From: an uncultured Alphaproteobacteria bacterium
Lineage (GTDB): Bacteria; Pseudomonadota; Alphaproteobacteria; CAAHEQ01; UBA3637
Assembly: GCA_934216505.1 (NCBI GenBank)
Contig: CAKQBW010000001.1
Span: 87,326-151,325, forward strand
Direction: 5' to 3'
Length of the DNA stretch: 64,000 nucleotides
Part shown: in pieces, positions 42,585 to 51,685 of the stretch
Position numbering within the stretch: the stretch's first letter is position 1
How the letters are laid out: each line of letters starts with the position of its first letter
Translations under genes and position numbers: made by a program
The notes under the pieces: model-generated
Database searches by the model: none
The model's input: only the letters and a program-made list of their open reading frames with translations
Told to the model about the DNA's origin: nothing

Positions 42585-42620
42585 ACAAAAAACACCCCCT
42601 TGAAAATAAGGAGGCGTTTT
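42585..42620 (-). terminator. Terminator of gap
   Basis: On the minus strand AACGCCTCCTT pairs with AAGGGGGTGTT (11 bp with G-T pairs), followed by TTTTTT. It lies 21 bases after the gap stop and isolates gap from the RNA and prepilin unit. Confidence 0.8.
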
Positions 42621-42638
42621 GATTAAATAGGGTTTAAA

Positions 42639-43712
42639 TTACATTAAACCATCTTTTGTGGCCATATGCTTTACCATACGGACCAAAGCGTTGGAATAAC
42701 CCCATTCATTGTCATACCAAGAAACAATCTTGAACAAGCGTTTTTCGCCTTTCAAGTTGTTTTGCAAGGTCGCCTTGGAATCATAGATACTGGCATGAGA
42801 ATCATTGATAAAATCCGTTGAAACCAATTCTTCATCCGTATAACCCAAAGTTCCTTTGAGATAAGTTTCAGAGGCTTTTTTCAACAAAGCATCAATTTCT
42901 TCAATACTTGTATCACGGGCTGCATTAAAAGTTAAATCCACAACGGAAACATCAGGTGTTGGCACACGGAAAGACATCCCTGTCAATTTTCCCTTTACAG
43001 AAGGCAACACTTCGCCCACGGCTTTGGCTGCCCCTGTTGTTGATGGAATGATATTGATTGCCGCCGCACGGCCACCGCGCCAATCCTTTTTGGAGGGGCC
43101 ATCAACTGTTTTTTGAGTGGCTGTATATGAGTGAATTGTTGTCATCAAACCATTTTCCACACCAATGCCTTCTTTCAACAAAACATGAACCACTGGGGCC
43201 AAGCAGTTTGTTGTGCAAGACGCATTAGAAACAATCGTGTGTTGGGCAGGATCAAATTCATTTTCATTCACCCCAAAGACCATTGTTTTGACTTCCCCTT
43301 TACCGGGTGCAGAAATCACAACACGTTTTGCCCCCGCATTCAAATGTCCTTGAGCCTTTTCAGATTGTGTGAATAAGCCCGTAGATTCAATCACATAATC
43401 AATTTTCAAATCTTTCCAAGGCATTGTGGCCAAATCTTTTTGAGCCATCAAACATCTGATTTCATTGCCATTGACAACCAAAATATCATCAGATTCCAAA
43501 GAAGCATCAGATTTCTTTGTCGTAATATCTGCCTTCATCTTTCCATGAACAGAGTCATATTTTAATTGATAAGCAAAGTATTTAGCGTCTGTAGCCATAT
43601 CCACCACAGCTACAACATCAATCCCGTTTCCGAGCAACCCTTGTTCAGTAATCGCTTGAAACACCAAACGACCAATTCGGCCAAAGCCATTAATTGCAAC
43701 ACGTACTGTCAT
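42639..43712 (-). CDS. gap: Glyceraldehyde-3-phosphate dehydrogenase
   Basis: 357 residues, slightly longer than the usual 335. NGFGRIGR binds NAD and SNASCTTNCLAP carries the catalytic Cys. It oxidises glyceraldehyde-3-phosphate to 1,3-bisphosphoglycerate in glycolysis. GAAAGGA precedes the ATG. No pgk or other glycolytic gene is adjacent, and the gene is monocistronic with its own terminator. Confidence 0.97.
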   Translation of the reverse strand: MTVRVAINGFGRIGRLVFQAITEQGLLGNGIDVVAVVDMATDAKYFAYQLKYDSVHGKMKADITTKKSDASLESDDILVVNGNEIRCLMAQKDLATMPWKDLKIDYVIESTGLFTQSEKAQGHLNAGAKRVVISAPGKGEVKTMVFGVNENEFDPAQHTIVSNASCTTNCLAPVVHVLLKEGIGVENGLMTTIHSYTATQKTVDGPSKKDWRGGRAAAINIIPSTTGAAKAVGEVLPSVKGKLTGMSFRVPTPDVSVVDLTFNAARDTSIEEIDALLKKASETYLKGTLGYTDEELVSTDFINDSHASIYDSKATLQNNLKGEKRLFKIVSWYDNEWGYSNALVRMVKHMATKDGLM

Positions 43713-43799
43713 TTTTTTTCCTTTCTTAGTTTAAAATACGATTTTGAAATCGTCTGCACTATATAAGCATATTTTTTTTGATTTTGCAAGTTCTTTTAC

Positions 43800-43828
43800 T
43801 TGACAGGAATGTTTTTTTTCTATATCCT
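43800..43828 (+). promoter_or_regulatory. cdaA promoter
   Basis: TTGACA (43800-43805), 17-base spacer, TATCCT (43823-43828), with GGAGG before the ATG at 43849. Confidence 0.7.
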
Positions 43829-43848
43829 GAGGAAAAAAGGAGGAAAAA

Positions 43849-44715
43849 ATGATTGAAGCACTGCGTCAATACTTACAAGGTATTTTTGGAGATTCAGGCT
43901 TGTCATGGGCTAGTTTTTTGACACAAATAGCCCTTATCATTGCTGTCCTTTTCTTTCTTTATATAAAAGTCATTAAAGATTCCCCTGCCGAAAAAACGGT
44001 TAAAGGCGTGGTTATTTTTTTATTTTCTTTGTGGATTTTATCTGAAGTCTGCTCTCTTTTCCATTTGAGAATTTTAAGTGCAATGTTCAGAAATTTAATT
44101 CTATTACTTATCTTATCTGGGGTTGTCTTACTTCAACCAGAATTACGCCGATTAATGGCAAGGTTGGGAAATAACATTTCCCTGATGACCCCCATTAAAA
44201 AGAGTCAGATTAAACCAGATTTAATCAATGTTCTAATTCCTACTATCGCTTATTGGCGTAAAACAAAAACAGGGGCTCTTTTGGTTTTGGAAAACCAAGA
44301 ACCTGTTTCTAGTATTACGAATGCAGGTTTTCAATTAGACGCTCTTTTGTCCAGCGAATTGCTCATCAATCTTTTTTTTATCAATACACCATTGCACGAT
44401 GGGGCTGTTTTGATTAAAAATGGCCGTATTATTTCAGCGGGATTGATACTTCCTTTGGCCAAAGATATCACCTTAAGTTGGCAATATGGCACACGCCATC
44501 GGGCGGCAATCGGCCTTACCGAAAATGTAGATGCCCTATGTGTGGTTGTTTCTGAAGAAACAGGCTCGGTCTCTTTGGTTAAAAATGGGAAAGCAAAAAC
44601 CTATACAGATATGCTTGAATTGGAAAAAGAATTAAAGACTTTCTTATCCCCTTTAACCAAAAAAGAAACAACGAAATCTTTATGGCAAAAAATTAAAGAA
44701 TTAGGAAAAAAATAA
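43849..44715 (+). CDS. cdaA: Diadenylate cyclase, CdaA type
   Basis: 288 residues: three N-terminal membrane helices (about 22-40, 50-66, 78-95) and a DAC domain. The catalytic DGA is at residues 184-186 (LHDGAVLI) and the RHR motif at 216-218 (GTRHRAAIG). It condenses two ATP to cyclic di-AMP at the membrane. The usual partner gene cdaR (YbbR) is not adjacent. c-di-AMP enzymes are uncommon in Alphaproteobacteria. The gene stands alone between two promoters. Confidence 0.94.
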   Translation: MIEALRQYLQGIFGDSGLSWASFLTQIALIIAVLFFLYIKVIKDSPAEKTVKGVVIFLFSLWILSEVCSLFHLRILSAMFRNLILLLILSGVVLLQPELRRLMARLGNNISLMTPIKKSQIKPDLINVLIPTIAYWRKTKTGALLVLENQEPVSSITNAGFQLDALLSSELLINLFFINTPLHDGAVLIKNGRIISAGLILPLAKDITLSWQYGTRHRAAIGLTENVDALCVVVSEETGSVSLVKNGKAKTYTDMLELEKELKTFLSPLTKKETTKSLWQKIKELGKK

Positions 44716-44717
44716 AC

Positions 44718-44746
44718 TTGACACAAAAGGAATCATTCGCTAGTAT
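44718..44746 (+). promoter_or_regulatory. Promoter of the SucC-like/SucD-like/chpT operon
   Basis: TTGACA (44718-44723), 17-base spacer, TAGTAT (44741-44746). It starts 3 bases after the cdaA stop. GAGGAG precedes the ATG. Confidence 0.78.
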
Positions 44747-44764
44747 TGCTCAGACGAGGAGAAA

Positions 44765-45904
44765 ATGGAACTACACGAATACTATGTTAAAGAGATTTTG
44801 AAAAATGCAGGGCTTCCTGTTTTAAAAGGGAAAGTAGCCTATACTTCAGAAGAAGCCTGCAATATCGCTTTAGGGATTGGCGGAAATTCTTTTTGGGTAA
44901 AGCCTCAGTTAATTACTTCTTTTCAACCTTACAAGCGGGAAGAATTGACCGAGAAGTATTCGGCGACAAGCCCTCAAGAAACAGAACAAAAAGCCAAACA
45001 AATTTTGGGAAGTTCTTATTTGGCTCAACATAATTCCATATCAACAACGATACAAAGAATTTATGTGGAACAAGCATTGGACTTACCTTTGTTTTGTGGT
45101 GTTTGTTTGCGGGTTGATTTTGAAAAATCTGGGCTTTCTTTATCGGTAAAAAATGCTCAAAAAGGTATTCTTTCCTATTTTTTACAGGATTTTACTTTTG
45201 ATAACGAGGTGAAAAAGCAAATCAATCAAAACCTTAATTTAAAAAATCCACTATTAAAGAAAAATTTTTGGAACTTGATTGTCAAAATGTATCGTTTGTT
45301 TAAAAAATATGAAATGATGGCGATTGAATTAAATCCTATTGTGCGTCAAGGGAATAATTTGATTATTGAAAATGCACGGTTGATTTTTGATCCAGATGCC
45401 CTCTTTCGCTTTCCTGAATTGATTCATTGTCGGGAAATTAAATTGGGCCACGAACGAGAGGCTTTGGCCAAAAAAAATGCTTTTCGTTATACAAAATTAA
45501 ATGGAAATATCGCTTGCTTAGTCAATGGGATTGGGTTGGGCGCAGCCAGTGTTGATTTAATTCAATCACAAGGGGAAAAAGTGGCCTGTTTATTAGATGT
45601 GGGAACAGAACCAAATGTGAAATCAATTACAACGGCCATGCGCTTGGCGTTGGCTGAGCCCAATGTAGATGCAATCTTCGTCAATATCTTTGGGGGAACG
45701 ACCAGTTGCAAGGTGATTGCACAAGGGCTTTTAGATGCAGCCGTTGAAATTCCTGTTGGTGTTCCTGTGATTATACGGTTAGCTGGATTAGAGGCAGAAG
45801 ACGGTAAAAAACTTTTAAGTTTATCCAAAGTCCCGTTTAAAATTGTCTCTCAAATGATTAAAGCCGTTGGGGAATTGAAACAAGAATTAAAGGAGAAAAA
45901 GTAA
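44765..45904 (+). CDS. Succinyl-CoA synthetase beta-like protein, probably catalytically degenerate
   Basis: 379 residues, the length of SucC, with the family ends intact (MELHEYYVKEIL; AIELNPIV; GNIACLVNGIGLG; VNIFGG). The nucleotide-binding loop normally GGRGKAGGV is replaced (ITSFQPYKREEL), and the FLDVGGGA phosphate site reads LLDVGTEPN. SucC binds nucleotide and pairs with SucD in the TCA cycle; this copy may not. It overlaps the SucD-like gene by 1 base and shares a promoter with chpT. Confidence 0.82.
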   Translation: MELHEYYVKEILKNAGLPVLKGKVAYTSEEACNIALGIGGNSFWVKPQLITSFQPYKREELTEKYSATSPQETEQKAKQILGSSYLAQHNSISTTIQRIYVEQALDLPLFCGVCLRVDFEKSGLSLSVKNAQKGILSYFLQDFTFDNEVKKQINQNLNLKNPLLKKNFWNLIVKMYRLFKKYEMMAIELNPIVRQGNNLIIENARLIFDPDALFRFPELIHCREIKLGHEREALAKKNAFRYTKLNGNIACLVNGIGLGAASVDLIQSQGEKVACLLDVGTEPNVKSITTAMRLALAEPNVDAIFVNIFGGTTSCKVIAQGLLDAAVEIPVGVPVIIRLAGLEAEDGKKLLSLSKVPFKIVSQMIKAVGELKQELKEKK

Positions 45905-46782
45905 TGTTTATCCTGCCCGATTCTAAAACGCCCGTTTTATTCCAAGGAATTACCAGCGAATCTGGTTTATTGCACCTGAAAAAATCTTTGGATTATGGGA
46001 CAAATGTTGTGGCGGGAATCAGTGCCCAAACACGACACAAAAGCCTGATGGGCGTACCTGTTTTTTCCCATATCAGTCAAGCCATGAAAAAATTTCACCC
46101 TCAAGTCAGTGTTATTTTTTCTACCCCTCCTCATGCTTTAGATGATGTGTTGGCGGCTGTGAAAGCCAAGATTCCACTTGTGATATGTACAACGGAACAT
46201 GTTCCCATGCATGATTCTTTAAAGATGAAATGGGCGGCCCAAAAATATGGGGTTGTTTTATTGGGACCGTCCAGCAACGGGATTATTTCCGTTGATGATG
46301 TTTTAGTGGGCACACTCCCCCCTCACCTTTTTCAATCAGGCTCCGTAGGGATTATTAGTCGTTCGGGGTCTTTGGTCTTTGAAGCCATTCAACTTTTGAA
46401 AGAAAATAATTTGGGAATCTCTAAATGCATTACTTTGGGTACAGACCATTTAATTGCAACGGATTTTATTCCTGTGGTTCAGGCTCTATTAAAAGATAAA
46501 AAAACAAACCAAATATTGATTATAGGGCAAGTTCATGGCCAACATGAATACGAGTTAGCCTCTTTTTTAAAAAAGTGTCGCACAAAAAAGAAAATTTATT
46601 CTTATATTCCTGGAAAAACATTGATTCGTTCAGATAAATTACCTTTATTGGGGATGCAGTCAGTGTTGTTTTCTGATGTGATTTCAAAAAAGAACGCCAC
46701 TTTAAAGGCCGCAGGTGTTTATTGTATTGATTCCGTGGATAAAATAGGTTCTGTCATCAGAAAGGGAGAAAGAAACAAATGA
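45904..46782 (+). CDS. Succinyl-CoA synthetase alpha-like protein without the phospho-histidine
   Basis: 292 residues, collinear with SucD (FQGITSESG, GVPVFSH, GIISRSGSLVFEA, LKAAGVYCIDSVDKIG). The active-site motif GHAG, whose His is phosphorylated, aligns without gaps to PLLG, so His becomes Leu. The GEIGG glutamate region reads GQVHG, and GPNCPG reads GPSSNG. CoA ligation by the known mechanism seems impossible. It overlaps chpT by 4 bases (ATGA), suggesting a linked function. Confidence 0.82.
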   Translation: MFILPDSKTPVLFQGITSESGLLHLKKSLDYGTNVVAGISAQTRHKSLMGVPVFSHISQAMKKFHPQVSVIFSTPPHALDDVLAAVKAKIPLVICTTEHVPMHDSLKMKWAAQKYGVVLLGPSSNGIISVDDVLVGTLPPHLFQSGSVGIISRSGSLVFEAIQLLKENNLGISKCITLGTDHLIATDFIPVVQALLKDKKTNQILIIGQVHGQHEYELASFLKKCRTKKKIYSYIPGKTLIRSDKLPLLGMQSVLFSDVISKKNATLKAAGVYCIDSVDKIGSVIRKGERNK

Positions 46783-47324
46783 ACTTTCCAGAAGCCTTAA
46801 CAGTTAAAATTTCCCATGATTTAGCTGGGGGTATTGGTGCCCTTTCCAGCACGGCAGATTTAATGGAATTAGATCCTTCTTTTACTTCAGAAGCCCCCGC
46901 CATGCTTAAAAAGAATACACAAATGCTGATGGCTCGGTTAAAATTTTATCGGGCGTTATTTGGGGCGGATACAAAATCCATTGACAGTTCTTTGGTTTTT
47001 GATTTTTTAAATACTTTTGGAATGCCGATTACCTTTTCGGGAAAAATCGCCACACGACTAGAACTTTCGTTCGTAGCGTTGGGCATACAAATAGTGGCAG
47101 GTGGAGGAGATATTTTATATTCAAATAACACTTTAATTTTAAAGTCTAACAATTTGATAATAAAAGAAAATATAAAAAATATTCTCTCGGGACGTGTTTT
47201 AAAATCCAGTGCCATTGAAACATTGGAAGCCGAATGGCTTATCAGACAATTAAACGATAAAAAAATGGCCCTAAAGATAACTTCAAATCCTGATTTTATA
47301 AAAATGGAAATTTATCACCCCTAA
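46779..47324 (+). CDS. chpT: Histidine phosphotransferase ChpT
   Basis: 181 residues. His13 in KISHDLAGGIGALSSTADLME (as KISHDLAGG, IGALSSTADLME) is the phospho-acceptor, and LKFYRALFGAD matches the ChpT family. The C-terminal half is the degenerate ATPase-like domain. ChpT passes phosphate from CckA to CtrA. ctrA is 3.3 kb away, beyond ileS. It is the third gene of an operon with two pseudo-succinyl-CoA-synthetase genes. Confidence 0.88.
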   Translation: MNFPEALTVKISHDLAGGIGALSSTADLMELDPSFTSEAPAMLKKNTQMLMARLKFYRALFGADTKSIDSSLVFDFLNTFGMPITFSGKIATRLELSFVALGIQIVAGGGDILYSNNTLILKSNNLIIKENIKNILSGRVLKSSAIETLEAEWLIRQLNDKKMALKITSNPDFIKMEIYHP

Positions 47325-47351
47325 AATTCTTGCCTCTTAGGCAAATTTTTC

Positions 47352-47380
47352 TTGCTTTTTAAAGGGGATTTTGGCATAAT
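47352..47380 (+). promoter_or_regulatory. ileS promoter
   Basis: TTGCTT (47352-47357), 17-base spacer, CATAAT (47375-47380), 32 bases before the ATG. No T-box is seen. Confidence 0.7.
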
Positions 47381-47412
47381 AAAACATGTTTTATTTATGA
47401 AAGGAATCAATA

Positions 47413-50400
47413 ATGTCTGATAAACAAAAATTCTACCCTGATTTAAATGCAAAAATGAACTTTCCAAAGATGGAAGAAGATATTTTAAAATTATGGGATG
47501 ATGAACGAATTTTTGAAACGGTTAAAGATGCCCGTAAAAATGGAGAAGAATTTGTTTTTTATGATGGCCCTCCGTTTGCCAATGGGCAACCCCATTATGG
47601 ACATATTTTTGTTTCCTATATTAAAGACACTTTGGCTCGCTTTCAAACGATGCTTGGGAAAAAGGTGGAACGCCCCTATGGGTGGGATTGCCATGGATTG
47701 CCCGCCGAAATGAATGCCGAAAAAGCTTTAGGAGTATCAGGACATAAGGCCATTGAAGAATATGGTGTAGCCAACTTCAACAACTATTGTCGTCAAGATG
47801 TCCTGAAATACTCAGGTGTTTTTAAGGACCTGTTCCATCGGATTGGGCGATGGATTGATGACACAAAAGAATATCGCACAATGGACCTTTCTTTTATGGA
47901 ATCTGTTATCCATAACTTTAAATCCCTCTATGAAAAAGGCCTCGTCTATCAAGATTTCCGTGTGCAACCTTATTCTTGGGCGGCCCAAACAACCGTCTCT
48001 AATTTTGAAGTGGCACAAGCCTATCGCGAGAAAACAGATACCGCTATCACTGTCATGTTTAAATTAGAAAACGGCATGAACATGTTGGTTTGGACAACCA
48101 CACCTTGGACACTGCCCAGCAATTTAATGTTGGCCGTTGGGGCTGATATTGATTATGCCATTATGGAGGAAGAAGGTCAAAAATATGTTTTAGCAGGGGC
48201 CCTTAAAAAACGCTATGAAAAACAACTGGCCCATGCCACACAAGTCGCCACCATGAAGGGGAAAGAATTTGTGGGAATGAGTTATACCCCCATGTATCCT
48301 TTCTTTGCTGATCTCAAAGAAAAAGGCTGTTTTAAGGTTTTAGCGGGGGATTTTGTTTCGGTGGAAGATGGGACAGGGATTGTGCATATTGCGCCAGGGT
48401 TTGGGGCCGATGACTTTAATGTTTGTCGTCAATACAATCCTGATTTTCCTATTGTTTGTCCCGTAGATGAAGCGGGCTGTTTTACCGCAGAAGTTCCCGA
48501 TTATCATGGCAAACAAGTTTTTGATGTCAATGAATTAGTGATTCAATGGCTCAAAGAAAATCGCCTGTTGGTAAAAAAAGAACAAATCACCCATACTTAT
48601 CCTTATTGCTGGCGAACAGATACCCCTTTAATTTACAAAGCGATGAGCGGGTGGTTTGTAGATGTCCCCAAATTCCGTGACGAATTAGTCAAACTAAACA
48701 AAGAAATTGAATGGACGCCAGAACATATCAAAGAAGGGCGCTTTGGCAAATGGTTGGAAGGGGCCCGTGAATGGTCTATTTCTCGCAGCCGTTTTTGGGG
48801 ATCTCCTCTGCCCGTTTGGCAATCTGACAATCCTGCTTATCCACGGACAGATGTTTTCGGGTCTTTGGCTGAAATCAAACAAGCCACAGGCATTGATGTC
48901 AGAGATTTACACCGCCCTATGATTGACGAGGTAGTCTATCCTAATCCTGATGATCCATCGGGAAAAACAATGATGCGCCGGGTACCAGATGTTTTTGATT
49001 GTTGGTTTGAGTCGGGTTCTATGCCCGAAGGTCAAATCCACTATCCTTTTGAAAAAAAAGAATGGTTTGAAAATCATTTCCCTGCCGATTTTATTGTGGA
49101 AGGGGTGGATCAAACACGGGGTTGGTTTTATTCTTTGCATGTGCTAGGAACGGCTTTACATCATAAGCCGGCCTTTAAGCATTGTATGGTCACAGGATTG
49201 GTAATGGCCGAAGGGGGCGTAAAAATGTCCAAAAAATTGGGCAACTACCCTGATCCTTACATTATTTTAAATCAATCTGGATCAGATGCGATGCGCTGGT
49301 TTTTGGTTTCTTCTGGGATTGTCCATGGGGGAAATGTGTGCATGGACTACCAAGGTAAAGAAGTTGTCAAAACAATGCGTCAGGCTTTGATGCCTTTGTG
49401 GAATGCTTATTATTTCTTCTGCTTATATGCTAATGCGGAAGGAGTGAAGGCAAAACTCGTTCATACCTCTAACGATGTTTTGGATCGCTATATTTTAGCA
49501 AAAGTAAAAGATTTGACCAATGAAATCAAACAGGAAATGTTGGCCTATGACACCCAAATGGCTTGCGAAAAAATAGCCGTCTTCTTGGATATTTTGAACA
49601 ATTGGTATATTCGTCGCTCTCGTGAAAGATTCTGGGACGGCACAGATCAAGAAGCCTTTGATACGCTTTACACCGTTTTGGTTGATGTGTCCAAAATTGT
49701 GGCCCCTCTCTTGCCCTTTATGGCCGATTATATCTATCAAGGATTGACGGGGGAAAAATCTGTTCATTTAGTTTTATGGCCTGATGTCAGTGCTATTTCA
49801 GATGAAACTGAATTGAAAAATCAAATGGATTTTGTGCGCTCTATTTCCTCTACTGCTAAATCTATTCGTGAAGAACACCATTTGCGTAATCGGTTGCCGT
49901 TGGCGTCCATGACAATTGCTGGGGAAAAAGCCAATACTTTATCTGATTTTATTGAAGTGATGAAAGACGAAGTCAATGTAAAAGAAATTATTTTAAACAC
50001 GGATGTGGAATCAGTTGCCTCCAAGTTTTTATACTTAAAAACGCCCCTCATTGGAAAGCGTTTAGGGGGAGTGATGGGGGCAATTATGGCCGCCAACAAA
50101 CAACATCAATGGTCTTTAAACTCAGAAGGTACTTTATCCATCGGAGGGCAAACATTAATGCCTGATGAATTTGAATTGCGCCTGACAATGAAAGAAGGAT
50201 TATCAGGACAACCTTTGACCGACAATACGGCCGTTGTGCAACTGGATACAACTGTTCGTCCTGAATTGGAGCGCGAAGGAATCGCTCGTGATTTTGTGCG
50301 CATGATTCAACAAAGGCGTAAAGACAAAAATTTTGATGTATCAGACCGAATTTCTTTGGTGTATCAGACCGATTCTGATGAAATCAAGCAAGCCTTACAG

Positions 50401-50523
50401 GAACATAAAGACTATATTATGGAACAGGTCTTGGCGATTCGTTTTGACGCCACAAAGACACCTTTTGAAAAGTCAGAAGAATTGGGGAATTCCACCCTCA
50501 CCTTTGATATTCAAAAGGCTTAA
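47413..50523 (+). CDS. ileS: Isoleucyl-tRNA synthetase
   Basis: 1036 residues, the long class I form. The HIGH-type motif is PHYGHIF (about 60-66), the editing CP1 domain includes WTTTPWTLPSN, and the KMSKS motif reads KMSKKLG. The domain order and length resemble eukaryote-like IleS2 enzymes rather than the 940-residue IleS1; the missing C-terminal Cys4 zinc finger fits this. IleS2 is often mupirocin-tolerant. GAAAGGA precedes the ATG. Confidence 0.95.
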   Translation: MSDKQKFYPDLNAKMNFPKMEEDILKLWDDERIFETVKDARKNGEEFVFYDGPPFANGQPHYGHIFVSYIKDTLARFQTMLGKKVERPYGWDCHGLPAEMNAEKALGVSGHKAIEEYGVANFNNYCRQDVLKYSGVFKDLFHRIGRWIDDTKEYRTMDLSFMESVIHNFKSLYEKGLVYQDFRVQPYSWAAQTTVSNFEVAQAYREKTDTAITVMFKLENGMNMLVWTTTPWTLPSNLMLAVGADIDYAIMEEEGQKYVLAGALKKRYEKQLAHATQVATMKGKEFVGMSYTPMYPFFADLKEKGCFKVLAGDFVSVEDGTGIVHIAPGFGADDFNVCRQYNPDFPIVCPVDEAGCFTAEVPDYHGKQVFDVNELVIQWLKENRLLVKKEQITHTYPYCWRTDTPLIYKAMSGWFVDVPKFRDELVKLNKEIEWTPEHIKEGRFGKWLEGAREWSISRSRFWGSPLPVWQSDNPAYPRTDVFGSLAEIKQATGIDVRDLHRPMIDEVVYPNPDDPSGKTMMRRVPDVFDCWFESGSMPEGQIHYPFEKKEWFENHFPADFIVEGVDQTRGWFYSLHVLGTALHHKPAFKHCMVTGLVMAEGGVKMSKKLGNYPDPYIILNQSGSDAMRWFLVSSGIVHGGNVCMDYQGKEVVKTMRQALMPLWNAYYFFCLYANAEGVKAKLVHTSNDVLDRYILAKVKDLTNEIKQEMLAYDTQMACEKIAVFLDILNNWYIRRSRERFWDGTDQEAFDTLYTVLVDVSKIVAPLLPFMADYIYQGLTGEKSVHLVLWPDVSAISDETELKNQMDFVRSISSTAKSIREEHHLRNRLPLASMTIAGEKANTLSDFIEVMKDEVNVKEIILNTDVESVASKFLYLKTPLIGKRLGGVMGAIMAANKQHQWSLNSEGTLSIGGQTLMPDEFELRLTMKEGLSGQPLTDNTAVVQLDTTVRPELEREGIARDFVRMIQQRRKDKNFDVSDRISLVYQTDSDEIKQALQEHKDYIMEQVLAIRFDATKTPFEKSEELGNSTLTFDIQKA

Positions 50524-50528
50524 GAGTA

Positions 50529-50560
50529 GGAAGCCCCTTATTGTAGGGGGGCTTCCTTTA
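50529..50560 (+). terminator. Terminator of ileS
   Basis: GGAAGCCCC and GGGGCTTCC form a 9-bp stem followed by a TTTATTTTT tail. Confidence 0.85.
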
Positions 50561-50600
50561 TTTTTGCTTTTCCTATAAAACCCCATTAAAATGTTTTTGC

Positions 50601-50632
50601 TTGCTTTTTCCAAAAAGTTAATATATAGTTAA
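50601..50632 (+). promoter_or_regulatory. ctrA promoter with a CtrA box over the -10 region
   Basis: TTGCTT (50601-50606), 17-base spacer, TATAGT (50624-50629). A full CtrA motif TTAA-N7-TTAA (50618-50621, 50629-50632) covers the -10 box, which predicts autorepression. Confidence 0.75.
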
Positions 50633-50647
50633 TAAAGAGGTGATTTT

Positions 50648-51331
50648 ATGTATGTACTCGTTATTGAAGACGATAAAATTGTCAATGAAAATATATGCTT
50701 TCTTTTGCGTAAAGAAGGGATAAAATGCGAAATGGCCTGTACAGGGAATGATGCTTTAAAACTCATTCAAGTTTATAATTATGATTTAATTGTATTGGAT
50801 TTAATCCTCCCTGATATTCACGGATTAGAGGTTTTAAAGAAAATTCGAGCGGACAACATCACAACACCTGTTTTGGTATTATCAGGACTATCTTCCCCTA
50901 ATACGAAAGTGGAAAGTCTTGCCTGCGGGGCTGATGATTACATCGTAAAACCCTATGAAAGAAGCGAACTGGTGGCCCGAATCAAAGCCATTGTTCGTCG
51001 CAGTAAAGGCCTTTCTAAACAGGCGATTCCCCTTGGAAATATGCAGATTTTAATGGACAAAAAAGAAGTTTTTATTAAGGATAGCCCCTTAAATCTGACC
51101 TCCATGGAATATGAATTAGTGGAATTATTGGCTCTTAACAAAGGAAAAACTTTAAGTAAAGAATTTCTATTGGATCAACTTTATGGCGGCATTGATGAAC
51201 CAGAAATAAAAGTATTAGATGTTTTTGTATGTAAAATCAGGAAAAAAATTAAAAAAATAGATAAAGAATCCGATTATATAAAAACCGTTTGGGGACGGGG
51301 TTACACAATAGAACTTCCCTCAAAAAATTAA
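50648..51331 (+). CDS. ctrA: Cell-cycle response regulator CtrA
   Basis: 227 residues: receiver domain with Asp51 (VLDLILPD), acidic EDD near residue 8 and the switch KPYE, then an OmpR-type winged helix. Segments VRRSKG, LYGGIDEPEIKVLDVFVCK-like (LYGGIDEPE; KVLDVFVCK) and VWGRGY are near-diagnostic for CtrA. It controls division, motility or surface structures in alphaproteobacteria after phosphorylation by CckA-ChpT. AGAGG precedes the ATG. It overlaps the convergent merR-like gene by 4 bases. Confidence 0.94.
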   Translation: MYVLVIEDDKIVNENICFLLRKEGIKCEMACTGNDALKLIQVYNYDLIVLDLILPDIHGLEVLKKIRADNITTPVLVLSGLSSPNTKVESLACGADDYIVKPYERSELVARIKAIVRRSKGLSKQAIPLGNMQILMDKKEVFIKDSPLNLTSMEYELVELLALNKGKTLSKEFLLDQLYGGIDEPEIKVLDVFVCKIRKKIKKIDKESDYIKTVWGRGYTIELPSKN

Positions 51332-51675
51332 AGATATTCGGCTAATTCATTTTTTATATCTGTTATCTCAGATAAAAATACATCTTGGTTTTTGATACTT
51401 TGACTGGCTTCATTCTTTTCTTGGTTGATAAGTTCTGTTTCTTGACTAGATTTTAAACGTTTTTGTACCCCTTTAATGGTTAAAAAGTCTTTATACAAAT
51501 AGTCCCGAATGCGCGCCAACAAAACGACATCTTCAGCCTGATACAATCGACGCCCCATTCTTTTTAAAGGTTTTATCTGTTTAAATTGTGTTTCCCAAAA
51601 TCGTAAAACAGAAGGTTGCACTTGTAATAACTCAGCCACCTCAGTAATTGTTCTGTATGCGTTTTCTGATTTCAT
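51328..51675 (-). CDS. MerR-family regulator
   Basis: 115 residues. The N-terminal HTH reads YRTITEVAELLQVQPSVLRFWETQF, here split as YRTITEVAELLQV and QPSVLRFWETQF, followed by GRRLYQAEDVVLLARI. The RFWE pattern is that of the MerR-like regulators found beside ihfA in alphaproteobacteria; they lack metal-binding cysteines. The effector is unknown. It lies 10 bases after ihfA. Confidence 0.85.
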   Translation of the reverse strand: MKSENAYRTITEVAELLQVQPSVLRFWETQFKQIKPLKRMGRRLYQAEDVVLLARIRDYLYKDFLTIKGVQKRLKSSQETELINQEKNEASQSIKNQDVFLSEITDIKNELAEYL

Positions 51676-51685
51676 CGTATTCTTC

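Noticed and set aside
42623..42637. TTAA-N7-TTAA (CtrA-like) just after the gap stop codon
   Set aside because: In AT-rich DNA several such matches are expected by chance in 64 kb, and this one does not overlap a promoter box.
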